Assembly (NCBI GenBank): GCA_002440825.1
Contig: DJVH01000001.1
Span: 1 to 64,000 of the forward strand
Reading direction: 5' to 3'
Length of the DNA: 64,000 nt
DNA from: Bacteriovoracaceae bacterium UBA6261
GTDB lineage: Bacteria > Bdellovibrionota > Bacteriovoracia > Bacteriovoracales > Bacteriovoracaceae
The notes beneath the pieces are model-generated. The model saw only the letters and a program-made list of their open reading frames with translations, was not told the DNA's origin and did not search any database. Both the position numbers and the translations under genes were made by a program. Shown here in pieces: positions 17,042 through 24,112 of the stretch; the stretch's first letter is position 1, and the number at the start of each line of letters is the position of its first letter.

Positions 17042-17956
17042 TTACAGGTATCGTTTTTCATCTAGCACGACCCGTGCTAATTCTTTTTCTAATTTCTTTT
17101 TGGAAGGTCCAATGCCTTCTGCGAGTTTGCGCTCACCTATCCACAACTCGACTTTAAATTGCTGGTTCAGCTCCTGCGCTTTATATGCAGGAAGTTTCTG
17201 AAACATCGCCATTGCGATTTCCTGCAGCTGTGTTTTGCTGTCGAAATTTTCCAGATTTTCCATCGCAAAAAACTTCTTTGCGGTCATTTCCTCGTAGCGA
17301 TTGATCACCGTCACAAGGGATTTTTCCACGGTGTCTGCTTTCTCACCGCAGTCAAAATAAATAGCTGCGCAGAGAGCTTCAAAGGCATCAGCGAGAATCG
17401 AATCTTTTTTCTCTCCGCTGTTTTTATGCTCACCTTTTCCAAGGATAAGGTTGTCTCCAAGTGAAATGGTTATCGCTAGTTTCGCAAGCGAGCTTTCATT
17501 CACCAGGGCCCCTCTCAATTTGGAGAGATTTCCTTCTGAAAGATCTGGAAATTGTCTATAAAGAATCTTTGCCACAATTAAATTGACTAAGGAGTCTCCT
17601 AAAAATTCCATTCTTTCATTGGATGTCAGTGCGAGCTCTTTAAACTCATAACAAAACGTCGACTGAGTAAGAGCAGTGATTAAAAAAGTTTTGTTCTTGA
17701 AGCTGTAGTTTATCTTTTTTTCTAAATTTTGTACGGATGTTATTTGCGTTAAGGCCTGTGCATCTAAATTTTGCAATAAGATTTTCTGTGACGCCTCTCC
17801 ATAGAGTGCATCTAGCCAAAGATGTATGGACGCGAAATTTTCGATTCCATTTCCTGAATATGGCGTTTTGAAGGTCGTCTCTTGCACCGGGTGATCCACT
17901 AATATTGAATTGTTATAACGTTTGAGGGTTTTAGCACTCCTCGTAAAGCAAATCAA
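17042..17956 (-). CDS. rnc: Ribonuclease III with N-terminal extension
   Basis: Double-strand-specific endoribonuclease that processes rRNA precursors. The RNase III signature NERMEFLGDS (about 113-122) and the downstream EGNLSKLRGALVNE are present, with the second acidic cluster DAFEALCAAIYFD, then a dsRNA-binding domain at the C-terminus. The conserved fold begins near NLEKKINYSFKN at residue 78, leaving an unusual ~75-residue N-terminal region. The listed start is a TTG with no convincing ribosome site, so the true N-terminus is uncertain. First gene of the rnc-era-der operon. Confidence 0.93.
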   Translation of the reverse strand: MICFTRSAKTLKRYNNSILVDHPVQETTFKTPYSGNGIENFASIHLWLDALYGEASQKILLQNLDAQALTQITSVQNLEKKINYSFKNKTFLITALTQSTFCYEFKELALTSNERMEFLGDSLVNLIVAKILYRQFPDLSEGNLSKLRGALVNESSLAKLAITISLGDNLILGKGEHKNSGEKKDSILADAFEALCAAIYFDCGEKADTVEKSLVTVINRYEEMTAKKFFAMENLENFDSKTQLQEIAMAMFQKLPAYKAQELNQQFKVELWIGERKLAEGIGPSKKKLEKELARVVLDEKRYL

Positions 17957-18062
17957 TGCTGACTTTTTAGGTTGTACTATTTTACTTAGTGGGATACTAT
18001 CGGCCTCCTAAAGCTTTGAAATTAGTCTCCCAACATTTTAAAAAGAGGGAAAAATAAACAAT

Positions 18063-19136
18063 ATGAGCACATTCACACAAACAACACCAACGACACAAAA
18101 CACTCCCCCAATTACGATCGTGACTGGGACAACAGTACCGGGATCTTCCGAAGCAAAAACGCTGACGTCGACTCCTAGTCCGGAACTTTTCGCTCTCGAG
18201 CAAGAGTTCTACGCAAATCTTCGCGCTCAGGGGAAAAGCCAGAACACGCTAAAAAACTACAAAACAGATTTAGATTGTTTCAACTACTACCTGAACAGTG
18301 AATACGCTTCAGTTGAAGTGAAAAATTTCGATCAGGCGCTTGTGACGAACTACGGTCAGTACCTTGAGAAAAAATATTCTTCAGACAACTCAAGAAGACG
18401 TCGTGTTCAAGCACTCAGAATCTTCTTTGATTTCCTTCTTTCAAAAGGTCTTGTCTCTGGAAACCCGGTGAGAAAACTTCCGACGTCTCCAAAATTTTTG
18501 GATATTCCGAGACCAACTCCATTCATCGATGTAAAAACTCTGTGGACTTACCTGGTAGAAGAATCTCATTCACAAGATAAAATTCAGGAACTTCTTTCTA
18601 AGAGAAACCAGATTCTTTTCCTTCTCATTTTCGGAGCTGGATTAAAAGTTTCTGATCTTTCTGAATTATCAGTTAATGACATCACTATAGGGAAAAACGG
18701 TGAAGAACCTCGCGTTCTTATCCATCACCCAAAAAGAGATGCTTATACGGTTGCCCTTCCAAGAATTTTCGAAAAAGTTTACGCTGACTACCTCGTCATT
18801 CTTGAAGAAATGAAAGCAAAATCTCAAATTACATTCGACAATCTTCTTTTCTACGCTAACCCATACAGAATTATTTCTGGCGGTTTATCAGCTCGTGGAA
18901 TCGAAATTATTTTCGAAGACTACAGAAATAAACTTATGATCACGCTGACTCCAAAATCTCTTCGTCAGGCATGTATCTTTAAATGGATTCAACAGCAGAA
19001 AAACGTTTCACTCATTAAAGAGTGGCTTGGTCTTGCTCCTTCTTACGATTTGAAACTTTACTTAGAACACGCACCGAATTTCCTCTATAATGAGGACATT
19101 CTGGAAGACATCTACACAAATTACAAAAAGCAATAA
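18063..19136 (+). CDS. Tyrosine-recombinase-fold protein with a degenerate active site (XerC/D-like)
   Basis: A 357-residue protein with a Thr/Pro-rich N-terminus (1-40), a SAM-like core-binding domain (41-140: SQNTLKNYKTDLDCF) and a phage-integrase-type catalytic domain. Compared with the R-K-H-R-H-Y hexad of XerC/XerD, only some positions survive. The first Arg is Lys195 in GLKVSDL and the beta-hairpin Lys is Lys224. The HxLR motif reads KSLR (Lys298, Arg301), the LGH His is Leu324, and Tyr333 is kept. It may therefore be inactive, slow or a structural/regulatory DNA binder. Divergent from rnc with a strong terminator after it; no dif-like site noticed. Confidence 0.85.
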   Translation: MSTFTQTTPTTQNTPPITIVTGTTVPGSSEAKTLTSTPSPELFALEQEFYANLRAQGKSQNTLKNYKTDLDCFNYYLNSEYASVEVKNFDQALVTNYGQYLEKKYSSDNSRRRRVQALRIFFDFLLSKGLVSGNPVRKLPTSPKFLDIPRPTPFIDVKTLWTYLVEESHSQDKIQELLSKRNQILFLLIFGAGLKVSDLSELSVNDITIGKNGEEPRVLIHHPKRDAYTVALPRIFEKVYADYLVILEEMKAKSQITFDNLLFYANPYRIISGGLSARGIEIIFEDYRNKLMITLTPKSLRQACIFKWIQQQKNVSLIKEWLGLAPSYDLKLYLEHAPNFLYNEDILEDIYTNYKKQ

Positions 19137-19160
19137 GGTTAGACCTTGGCATAAATAAAA

Positions 19161-19190
19161 GGCCCTCTGAATAGAGGGCCTTTTTTTTAT
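19161..19190. terminator. Bidirectional Rho-independent terminator
   Basis: Perfect 8-bp stem GGCCCTCT / AGAGGGCC with a GAAT loop, followed by eight T residues on the plus strand and preceded by an A-rich run that gives a T-rich tail on the minus strand. Serves both the recombinase-like gene and the convergent small periplasmic gene. Confidence 0.9.
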
Positions 19191-19540
19191 TTTTTACAAG
19201 AACTTTGAATTTTTAAAGCACAGGCCCTTTGATCATAAGAAGCGGCATCGCCTGAAATACCGAGTTTGCTCAAAAATTTTTTATTTTCTTCTTTAAATTC
19301 AGGTTTAATCGTTGCCTCTGAATCGTGAACAAGTATCGCGAGATCAGCGCAACTTCTGCCATCATTTTTTTGGCAATTTTCATTGAGAGATTTCATTTTC
19401 AAATAAGTTTCTTTTATTTGAGAAATGTAATTTTCAAATTCAGAGCATTGTTTTCCTTTGCAAAATAAAGCTTCATCTTTAGAAGCAGCAAAAGAATTTG
19501 AAACAAATAAAAGCGAAATCATCACTACAGCGATTTTCAT
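19187..19540 (-). CDS. Small secreted Cys-containing protein
   Basis: A 117-residue protein starting at the ATG at 19540 (MKIAVVMISLLFVSNSFAAS), preceded by an AGGGA ribosome site; a longer in-frame reading from 19675 would run into the upstream gene and lose the signal peptide. The mature part has CKGKQC, NCQKNDGRSC, and CALKIQSSC, with paired Cys spacing suggesting several disulfides or a Sel1-like repeat remnant. Function unknown. Confidence 0.65.
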   Translation of the reverse strand: MKIAVVMISLLFVSNSFAASKDEALFCKGKQCSEFENYISQIKETYLKMKSLNENCQKNDGRSCADLAILVHDSEATIKPEFKEENKKFLSKLGISGDAASYDQRACALKIQSSCKK

Positions 19541-19559
19541 ACTTTTTCCCTGTTTAGAT

Positions 19560-20381
19560 TTAAGGATCAACAACGGTTTCACCGCTTGCGCGGCGTGGAC
19601 GGATTTCTTCAGGTCTTTCATAAACCGGATAGCCGAGATCGTGGTCAAGATGCCAGCGATCAAGAAGCAATTCATCTTTTTCTATACGGTAGAAATTGAG
19701 TTCTTTATCGATATTGTCCAGGCGATAGGCCAGCTCTCTTTGCAATTTAATCTGGTCATTTTTTTGAGTGAGGAGTTCATCAAGAGCTTTTGTTTTTTGC
19801 TTTTCAATCTCAGCAATGCGTTGATCGAATTCTGCGGCCACCTGAATTTTTCTTTCTTCGAAGTTCCAGACATCAGAATTGATTCCATTGAGCTGAACCA
19901 TATAATCTTTCTTTTTATTCAAAAGACTGGCGCGGTAAACAGAAGCTTCGCGCACTCTTGTGGCGAGCTTTTGTGACTGCATAATTAAAGCAGTTCCTCT
20001 TCTGAAGTACTCTTCTTTGGGAAAGCATGGAAAAAGATCTTTGACGTACATGACGAAGTAATGGTCTTCGATGCTTCTGACAAATCCCTGACAGTAATCA
20101 CTGTCTTTATTATTTTGAATTTTGAATTCCACGAGATCTCCGGCACGGAAGAACTTCACGTTTCGGTTCTCGCTTGAAACTTTTACGATGGATGCCGTTT
20201 GATCCCTGTCCGTTACTCTCCCTGAAAAATGGGCGTAATCAAACTTGGTGTCATAAAAAGAATCGGTGTCGATTCTGAGCGTTTCTTTGGGAAGCTTCAA
20301 ATTTGAAGACGCTGTCGCTTCCTGGGCATTTCCCAGCATGGTGACCGAAACCAAAAATAGAGCGAGCAATCCAACTTTCAT
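19560..20381 (-). CDS. Secreted coiled-coil protein of unknown function
   Basis: A 273-residue protein with a signal peptide ending near GNAQ (residue 20), a beta-rich first half with two Cys residues (SDYCQGF, LFPCFPK), then a long charged coiled coil (about residues 130-245: RKIQVAAEFDQRIAEIEKQ and onward). The N-terminal section (GRVTDRDQTASIVKVSSENRNVKFFRAGDLVEF) resembles an SAF-like or FlgA/CpaB-style loop, but that is only a weak impression. It lies upstream of the small Cys protein on the same strand. Confidence 0.65.
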   Translation of the reverse strand: MKVGLLALFLVSVTMLGNAQEATASSNLKLPKETLRIDTDSFYDTKFDYAHFSGRVTDRDQTASIVKVSSENRNVKFFRAGDLVEFKIQNNKDSDYCQGFVRSIEDHYFVMYVKDLFPCFPKEEYFRRGTALIMQSQKLATRVREASVYRASLLNKKKDYMVQLNGINSDVWNFEERKIQVAAEFDQRIAEIEKQKTKALDELLTQKNDQIKLQRELAYRLDNIDKELNFYRIEKDELLLDRWHLDHDLGYPVYERPEEIRPRRASGETVVDP

Positions 20382-20515
20382 AAATTTAATTATAACCGAA
20401 GTTTGAACTCATCTAAACCAGTAGGAAAAACTTGTTGAATTATAACGAAGCGAGTACCCTTGGATGGCAAAATGGCAAAGATTTTTTGGCACAAGCTAAA
20501 CTAGGGAGCATAAAA

Positions 20516-21163
20516 ATGGAATTTTTTCTGGATACAGGCATAATTTCTGAAATTAGAGAAGCAGTTCAGTTGGGTATTATCGATGGTGTAACAACGAACC
20601 CTTCTCTCATCGCTAAAACCGGTCGCAAGCAAGAAGACGTTATCAAAGAAATTTGTGAAATCGTCGATGGACCAATTTCGGCAGAAGTCATTGCAACGGA
20701 TCTTGAAGGCATGATCAAAGAAGGAACTGAGCTTTCAAAAATTCATAAGAACGTGGTGATTAAACTTCCTCTTACAGAGGCCGGAATCGCTGCCTGCAAG
20801 CACTTTTCAGGTAAAGACATCAAGACCAACGTGACTCTTTGTTTTTCAATCAATCAGGCCCTTTTAGCGGCCAAGGCCGGGGCAACTTATATTTCACCAT
20901 TTATCGGCCGCCTGGACGATATCGGTCACAGTGGAAATGACCTCATTTCAGAAATTCGCGCGATCTATGACAATTACGGATTTACGACGAAAATTCTAGC
21001 GGCCTCTATCCGCCACGCGGCCCATGTACGTGAAGCGGCCCTGTTAGGCGCAGACGTGGGAACAATGCCACTTTCTGTAGTCAAAGCGCTCTACAAGCAC
21101 CCTCTAACTGAGAAAGGTTTAGAGGCATTCCTGGCAGACCACAAGAAAGCTAACTCCAAGTAA
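20516..21163 (+). CDS. Transaldolase-like fructose-6-phosphate aldolase (TalC/MipB family)
   Basis: A 215-residue class I aldolase, the short transaldolase/F6P-aldolase type. Motifs: FFLDTG with Asp6, DGVTTNPSLIAK, the Schiff-base Lys83 in VVIKLPLT, and SPFIGRLDDIG. The start was set at the ATG at 20516 because it has a TAGGGAG ribosome site and gives the standard family N-terminus; an upstream TTG frame adds unrelated residues. Likely the cell's transaldolase in the non-oxidative pentose-phosphate pathway. Followed by a terminator. Confidence 0.93.
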   Translation: MEFFLDTGIISEIREAVQLGIIDGVTTNPSLIAKTGRKQEDVIKEICEIVDGPISAEVIATDLEGMIKEGTELSKIHKNVVIKLPLTEAGIAACKHFSGKDIKTNVTLCFSINQALLAAKAGATYISPFIGRLDDIGHSGNDLISEIRAIYDNYGFTTKILAASIRHAAHVREAALLGADVGTMPLSVVKALYKHPLTEKGLEAFLADHKKANSK

Positions 21164-21169
21164 TTAAAG

Positions 21170-21204
21170 CGGGAGGAAAAACAGTTCGTTTTCCCTCCCG
21201 TTCT
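21170..21204 (+). terminator. Terminator after the transaldolase-like gene
   Basis: CGGGAGGAAAA and TTTTCCCTCCCG form a long stem with one bulge; the tail is only moderately T-rich (TTCTGTCT). It separates the aldolase from the metalloprotease gene. Confidence 0.7.
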
Positions 21205-21241
21205 GTCTCAAATTTCTTCTGTTCGGTCCGATAATGGAGGC

Positions 21242-22114
21242 ATGAGACACCTGCCGTTTCTTCTGTTATTTTTGCTCGCTTTCCTCTCTTGTAAAAAACA
21301 GGAGTCGGGAACTCAAAGTTCATCTGCAGGCCCGAATTTAAGTGGAAATTCATGCTATATCGGGAAATGGCCCTCAACTCCTGTCACATTGAAAATGTCT
21401 TCTGAATTTACAGGAGATTATACCAACGTCGATATCGTTGGTGGTCTTAATCCATTGGAGCAAATGGCCAAGGTCTGGAACACGGCCACAACCCCTACAA
21501 CTTTAATTAACTTGCCCTTTCCTCAAACAGCGACAACCGGGTTTAGCTCACTAAGCAGTTTCCGCGATAATGAAATTGGCATTTATAAATCCCACACCTG
21601 GTTTTCTGGAGTTAGTTCAAGTGCTCTGGCCATCACGCAATTTTATGGCATCGTCAAAAGCGATCCCAATCTCCTGGGAACCTATATCGAGCTGACTCAC
21701 GCTGATATCATTTTCAACTATCGCGATTTTAATTCTCAATTCAATTTCAACGGTGGTGCTTTTTATTACGATGTACCAACAGTTTTATTACATGAAATGG
21801 GCCATTTGCTTGGACTCTGCCATGAATCAGTTCAAAGTTCTATCATGGCACCTAACTACGCAACAAAACAGCGAGCTCTTCAGGATTTCGATTCAAGAAA
21901 AATCAAAGCGCTTTACGTAGACAATATGAATATTACGGCCATGTCCACCAATGGAATTTCAGCAGCACCGGGAACAGAAGTAAAAGGTTTTGTAGAGCTT
22001 AATAGCAACGGGAAATGTCGTCACTTTATCAATGGGAAAATGGTGTATGAACACACCTCTGCTGTGAACAGCTTGCCAGCACCAAAATGGTATAAAAACT
22101 TGCCGCTTAGATAA
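21242..22114 (+). CDS. Matrixin-type zinc metalloprotease lipoprotein
   Basis: A 290-residue exported protease. The N-terminus is a lipoprotein signal with lipobox AFLSC (about Cys18). The extended zinc site HEMGHLLGLCH (HExxHxxGxxH) is complete at about residues 183-193 and is followed by a Met-turn in SSIMAPNY, the metzincin signature of M10/matrixin peptidases. The C-terminal ~70 residues form a small extra beta domain with a Cys. Likely a surface or periplasmic protease; a role against prey envelope proteins would be speculation. Confidence 0.88.
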   Translation: MRHLPFLLLFLLAFLSCKKQESGTQSSSAGPNLSGNSCYIGKWPSTPVTLKMSSEFTGDYTNVDIVGGLNPLEQMAKVWNTATTPTTLINLPFPQTATTGFSSLSSFRDNEIGIYKSHTWFSGVSSSALAITQFYGIVKSDPNLLGTYIELTHADIIFNYRDFNSQFNFNGGAFYYDVPTVLLHEMGHLLGLCHESVQSSIMAPNYATKQRALQDFDSRKIKALYVDNMNITAMSTNGISAAPGTEVKGFVELNSNGKCRHFINGKMVYEHTSAVNSLPAPKWYKNLPLR

Positions 22115-22119
22115 AAAAA

Positions 22120-22147
22120 AAGGCTTCCCGAAGGAAGCCTTTTTTAT
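22120..22147. terminator. Bidirectional terminator between the metalloprotease and rplT genes
   Basis: AGGCTTCC / GGAAGCCT with a CGAA loop, an A8 run on the left and T6 on the right, so it can work in both directions for the two convergent genes. Confidence 0.88.
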
Positions 22148-22165
22148 GTCGAATTTCTAATGAAA

Positions 22166-22513
22166 TTATTTCTTCAAAGAATTTTTGATTGCAGTGAAAC
22201 CAGCGAAGTCAGTCGCTGCGATTTCAGCAAGCATTTTTCTGTTAAGAGTAACACCGTTTGCCTTTAGAGCGCCGATGAATTTTGAGTATGAAGTATCAAG
22301 AGTTCTTGCAGCAGCTGCAATTCTGACTACCCATAGTTTTCTCATATCTCTCTTAAGAAGACGTCTTCCGATGTAAGCGTAGTGAAGAGCGCGTTTTACC
22401 GTCTCAGCTGTGTGCTTATATTTTGTTCTTCTGTCAAAGTGGAAACCTTTAGCAAGTTTCAAAACTTTGTTTCTTCTTCTTCTAGCTTTAAATCCTCTTC
22501 TTACGCGTGCCAT
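22166..22513 (-). CDS. rplT: 50S ribosomal protein L20
   Basis: A 115-residue basic protein starting MARVRRGFKARRRRNKVLK, the unmistakable L20 N-terminus, with the later RRLLKRDMRKLWVVRI stretch. Binds 23S rRNA early in 50S assembly and in many bacteria represses its own operon. Downstream of rpmI in the usual order; a bidirectional terminator follows. Confidence 0.98.
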   Translation of the reverse strand: MARVRRGFKARRRRNKVLKLAKGFHFDRRTKYKHTAETVKRALHYAYIGRRLLKRDMRKLWVVRIAAAARTLDTSYSKFIGALKANGVTLNRKMLAEIAATDFAGFTAIKNSLKK

Positions 22514-22601
22514 TTTTTACTCCTGTAACGATCATTGGGGGAAGGAATTCACTTAGGCCCAAATCTCTGTCTTATATTTTTAGTTTTAGACTATCTATGT
22601 A

Positions 22602-22802
22602 CTAGAATGCGTATGGAAGCATTCTTCTTACTTTTTCGTGTTCAGCTTGGTGAACTAGAGCTGGACCACCTGCTCTGTTTTTTACTTTTGTGCTTTTGTG
22701 CTCAAGTTTATGTCTAAGACCACATCTGCTTCTTTTCACTTTACCTGTACCAGTTACGCTATATCTTTTCGCAGCTGATTTTCTTGTCTTCATTTTAGGC
22801 AT
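22602..22802 (-). CDS. rpmI: 50S ribosomal protein L35
   Basis: A 66-residue ribosomal protein (MPKMKTRKSAAKRYSVTGT...), the standard L35 length. The ATG at 22802 has a GGAG site at the right distance; an in-frame start four codons earlier would lack one. Sits between infC and rplT. An 88-base gap to rplT is longer than average and could carry the L20-type control site. Confidence 0.97.
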   Translation of the reverse strand: MPKMKTRKSAAKRYSVTGTGKVKRSRCGLRHKLEHKSTKVKNRAGGPALVHQAEHEKVRRMLPYAF

Positions 22803-22950
22803 GGGAGTCTCCAAAATTCTTAAAATTTAAATGACTTAATATATCGTCGTTTATTATTAAATAACGCAAAATTTAGTTTCGAGTTGGAATATTTATCAAA
22901 AATATCGTGGGATGTAAAAGGATTTCCTTATTATTTTACAGATATTAGAT

Positions 22951-22980
22951 AAGAAAAAGGGCCGTTTTAGCGGCCCTTTT
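22951..22980 (-). terminator. Terminator or attenuator between infC and rpmI
   Basis: Read on the minus strand: stem GGGCCG / CGGCCC with a CTAAAA loop, then TTTTTCTT. It lies about 12 bases after the infC stop and about 150 bases before rpmI, so rpmI-rplT either has its own promoter or is read through under control. Confidence 0.85.
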
Positions 22981-22991
22981 GGTATTCACAA

Positions 22992-23618
22992 TTAATCTTC
23001 TTTCTTGTCGTCTTCTTGTTTAGGGCCTTTTTTCACCGGTTTTTTGGTTGAAGCAACGATGGCGATGATACGGTTCCCCATCATTTTTGGCTCCGACTCA
23101 ATGACGGCTCCCATTTCTACGATTTGACCGATAATGCTCTTGAATTTTTCCATTCCGGCGTCTCTGTATGACATTTCGCGTCCGCGGAACTGCATTGAAC
23201 ACTTAATTTTATCGCCGTCGTCGATGAACTTCTGACAGTGGTTAAGCTTAGTTTTCAAGTCACCGATATCGATATTTGGCTTAAATTGAATTTCCTTCAA
23301 TTGAATAACAATCTGCTTTTTCTTAGCTTCCTGGGCCTTTTTCTGAAGCTCATATTTGTATTTACCGTAATCGATAACTTTAACAACGGGAGGTTGAGCT
23401 GTCGGGCTGACTTCAACAAGATCGAGACCTAAATCTTCCGCAATTCTTCTCGCCTCGGCCATAGAAACAACACCGTAAGCATGTCCATCTTCACCTAGAA
23501 GACGGCATTCAGGAATTCTGATTTGTTCGTTAACTCTCGGGCCTTGATTTTTGTTGGAAGAAAAAGAAGAGCGCTGGTACTGGCCTTGATTCTGATTGTC
23601 TTTAATATTTAACCCCAC
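22992..23618 (-). CDS. infC: Translation initiation factor IF-3
   Basis: A 208-residue IF-3. The N-domain region VNEQIRIPECRLLGEDG and the linker KVIDYGKYKYELQKKAQEAKKKQ are diagnostic; the C-domain contains VVKVIDYGKY..., IKCSMQFRGREM. The protein has a Gln/Asn-rich N-terminal extension and a Lys/Glu/Asp-rich tail of about 20 residues. The start appears to be a GTG at 23618; IF-3 genes often use rare starts, so the exact codon is uncertain. First gene of the split infC / rpmI-rplT cluster. Confidence 0.97.
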   Translation of the reverse strand: MGLNIKDNQNQGQYQRSSFSSNKNQGPRVNEQIRIPECRLLGEDGHAYGVVSMAEARRIAEDLGLDLVEVSPTAQPPVVKVIDYGKYKYELQKKAQEAKKKQIVIQLKEIQFKPNIDIGDLKTKLNHCQKFIDDGDKIKCSMQFRGREMSYRDAGMEKFKSIIGQIVEMGAVIESEPKMMGNRIIAIVASTKKPVKKGPKQEDDKKED

Positions 23619-23649
23619 GTGTTTGAGTCTATAACGCTAGACTCTTAAG

Positions 23650-24111
23650 TTATGATAACAGATTTTGACTATAATCTTTTTGCCTGAAAAAATGAAGAGC
23701 TATTTTTTCCTCGTCAAACACGAGATGAGTCACATCGTGAAGACGGTTTTCTCCGACTCCCAGGGCCTTTCTTATTTTTGCCGATGTCACCAGGACGGAT
23801 TCAAATTGCACCGAAAAAAGATCCGCGCCGCTAAAGTCATACACGTATGTCTCCAAAGCTTCCAGATCCATCAAAATCAGCCTGTTTTGATCAAGATTGC
23901 GTGGAACCCCTACAACTTCCACCATCAGGCTCAGCTCGTTGCCTACGACTTCAAAAAAGGTTTTCCGTCCGACAATCTGAAACTGAGTGGAGAGAGCAAT
24001 CCATTCTTTTAACTGCGCAAGTTCAGTCATCCAATCCAAAGGATTGGCAAGTGGCGCCGTTTTGATAAAACGGCGACGGCCTTGTTTCAATTTTTTAAGC
24101 TGGATGTTCAC
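23650..24111 (-). CDS. Conserved-looking protein of unknown function
   Basis: A 153-residue soluble protein starting from GTG (NIQLKKLKQGRRRF), one base after the stop of the PlsB-type gene, so likely co-transcribed with it. Mixed alpha/beta composition with no signal peptide or membrane segment and no motif I recognise. A shared transcript with infC downstream is possible, since only 31 bases separate them. Confidence 0.65.
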   Translation of the reverse strand: MNIQLKKLKQGRRRFIKTAPLANPLDWMTELAQLKEWIALSTQFQIVGRKTFFEVVGNELSLMVEVVGVPRNLDQNRLILMDLEALETYVYDFSGADLFSVQFESVLVTSAKIRKALGVGENRLHDVTHLVFDEEKIALHFFRQKDYSQNLLS

Positions 24112-24112
24112 G

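Noticed and set aside
19541..19675. Longer N-terminus for the small Cys-containing secreted protein
   Set aside because: It would run through the upstream gene's coding sequence and bury a clear signal peptide that has its own ribosome site at 19540.
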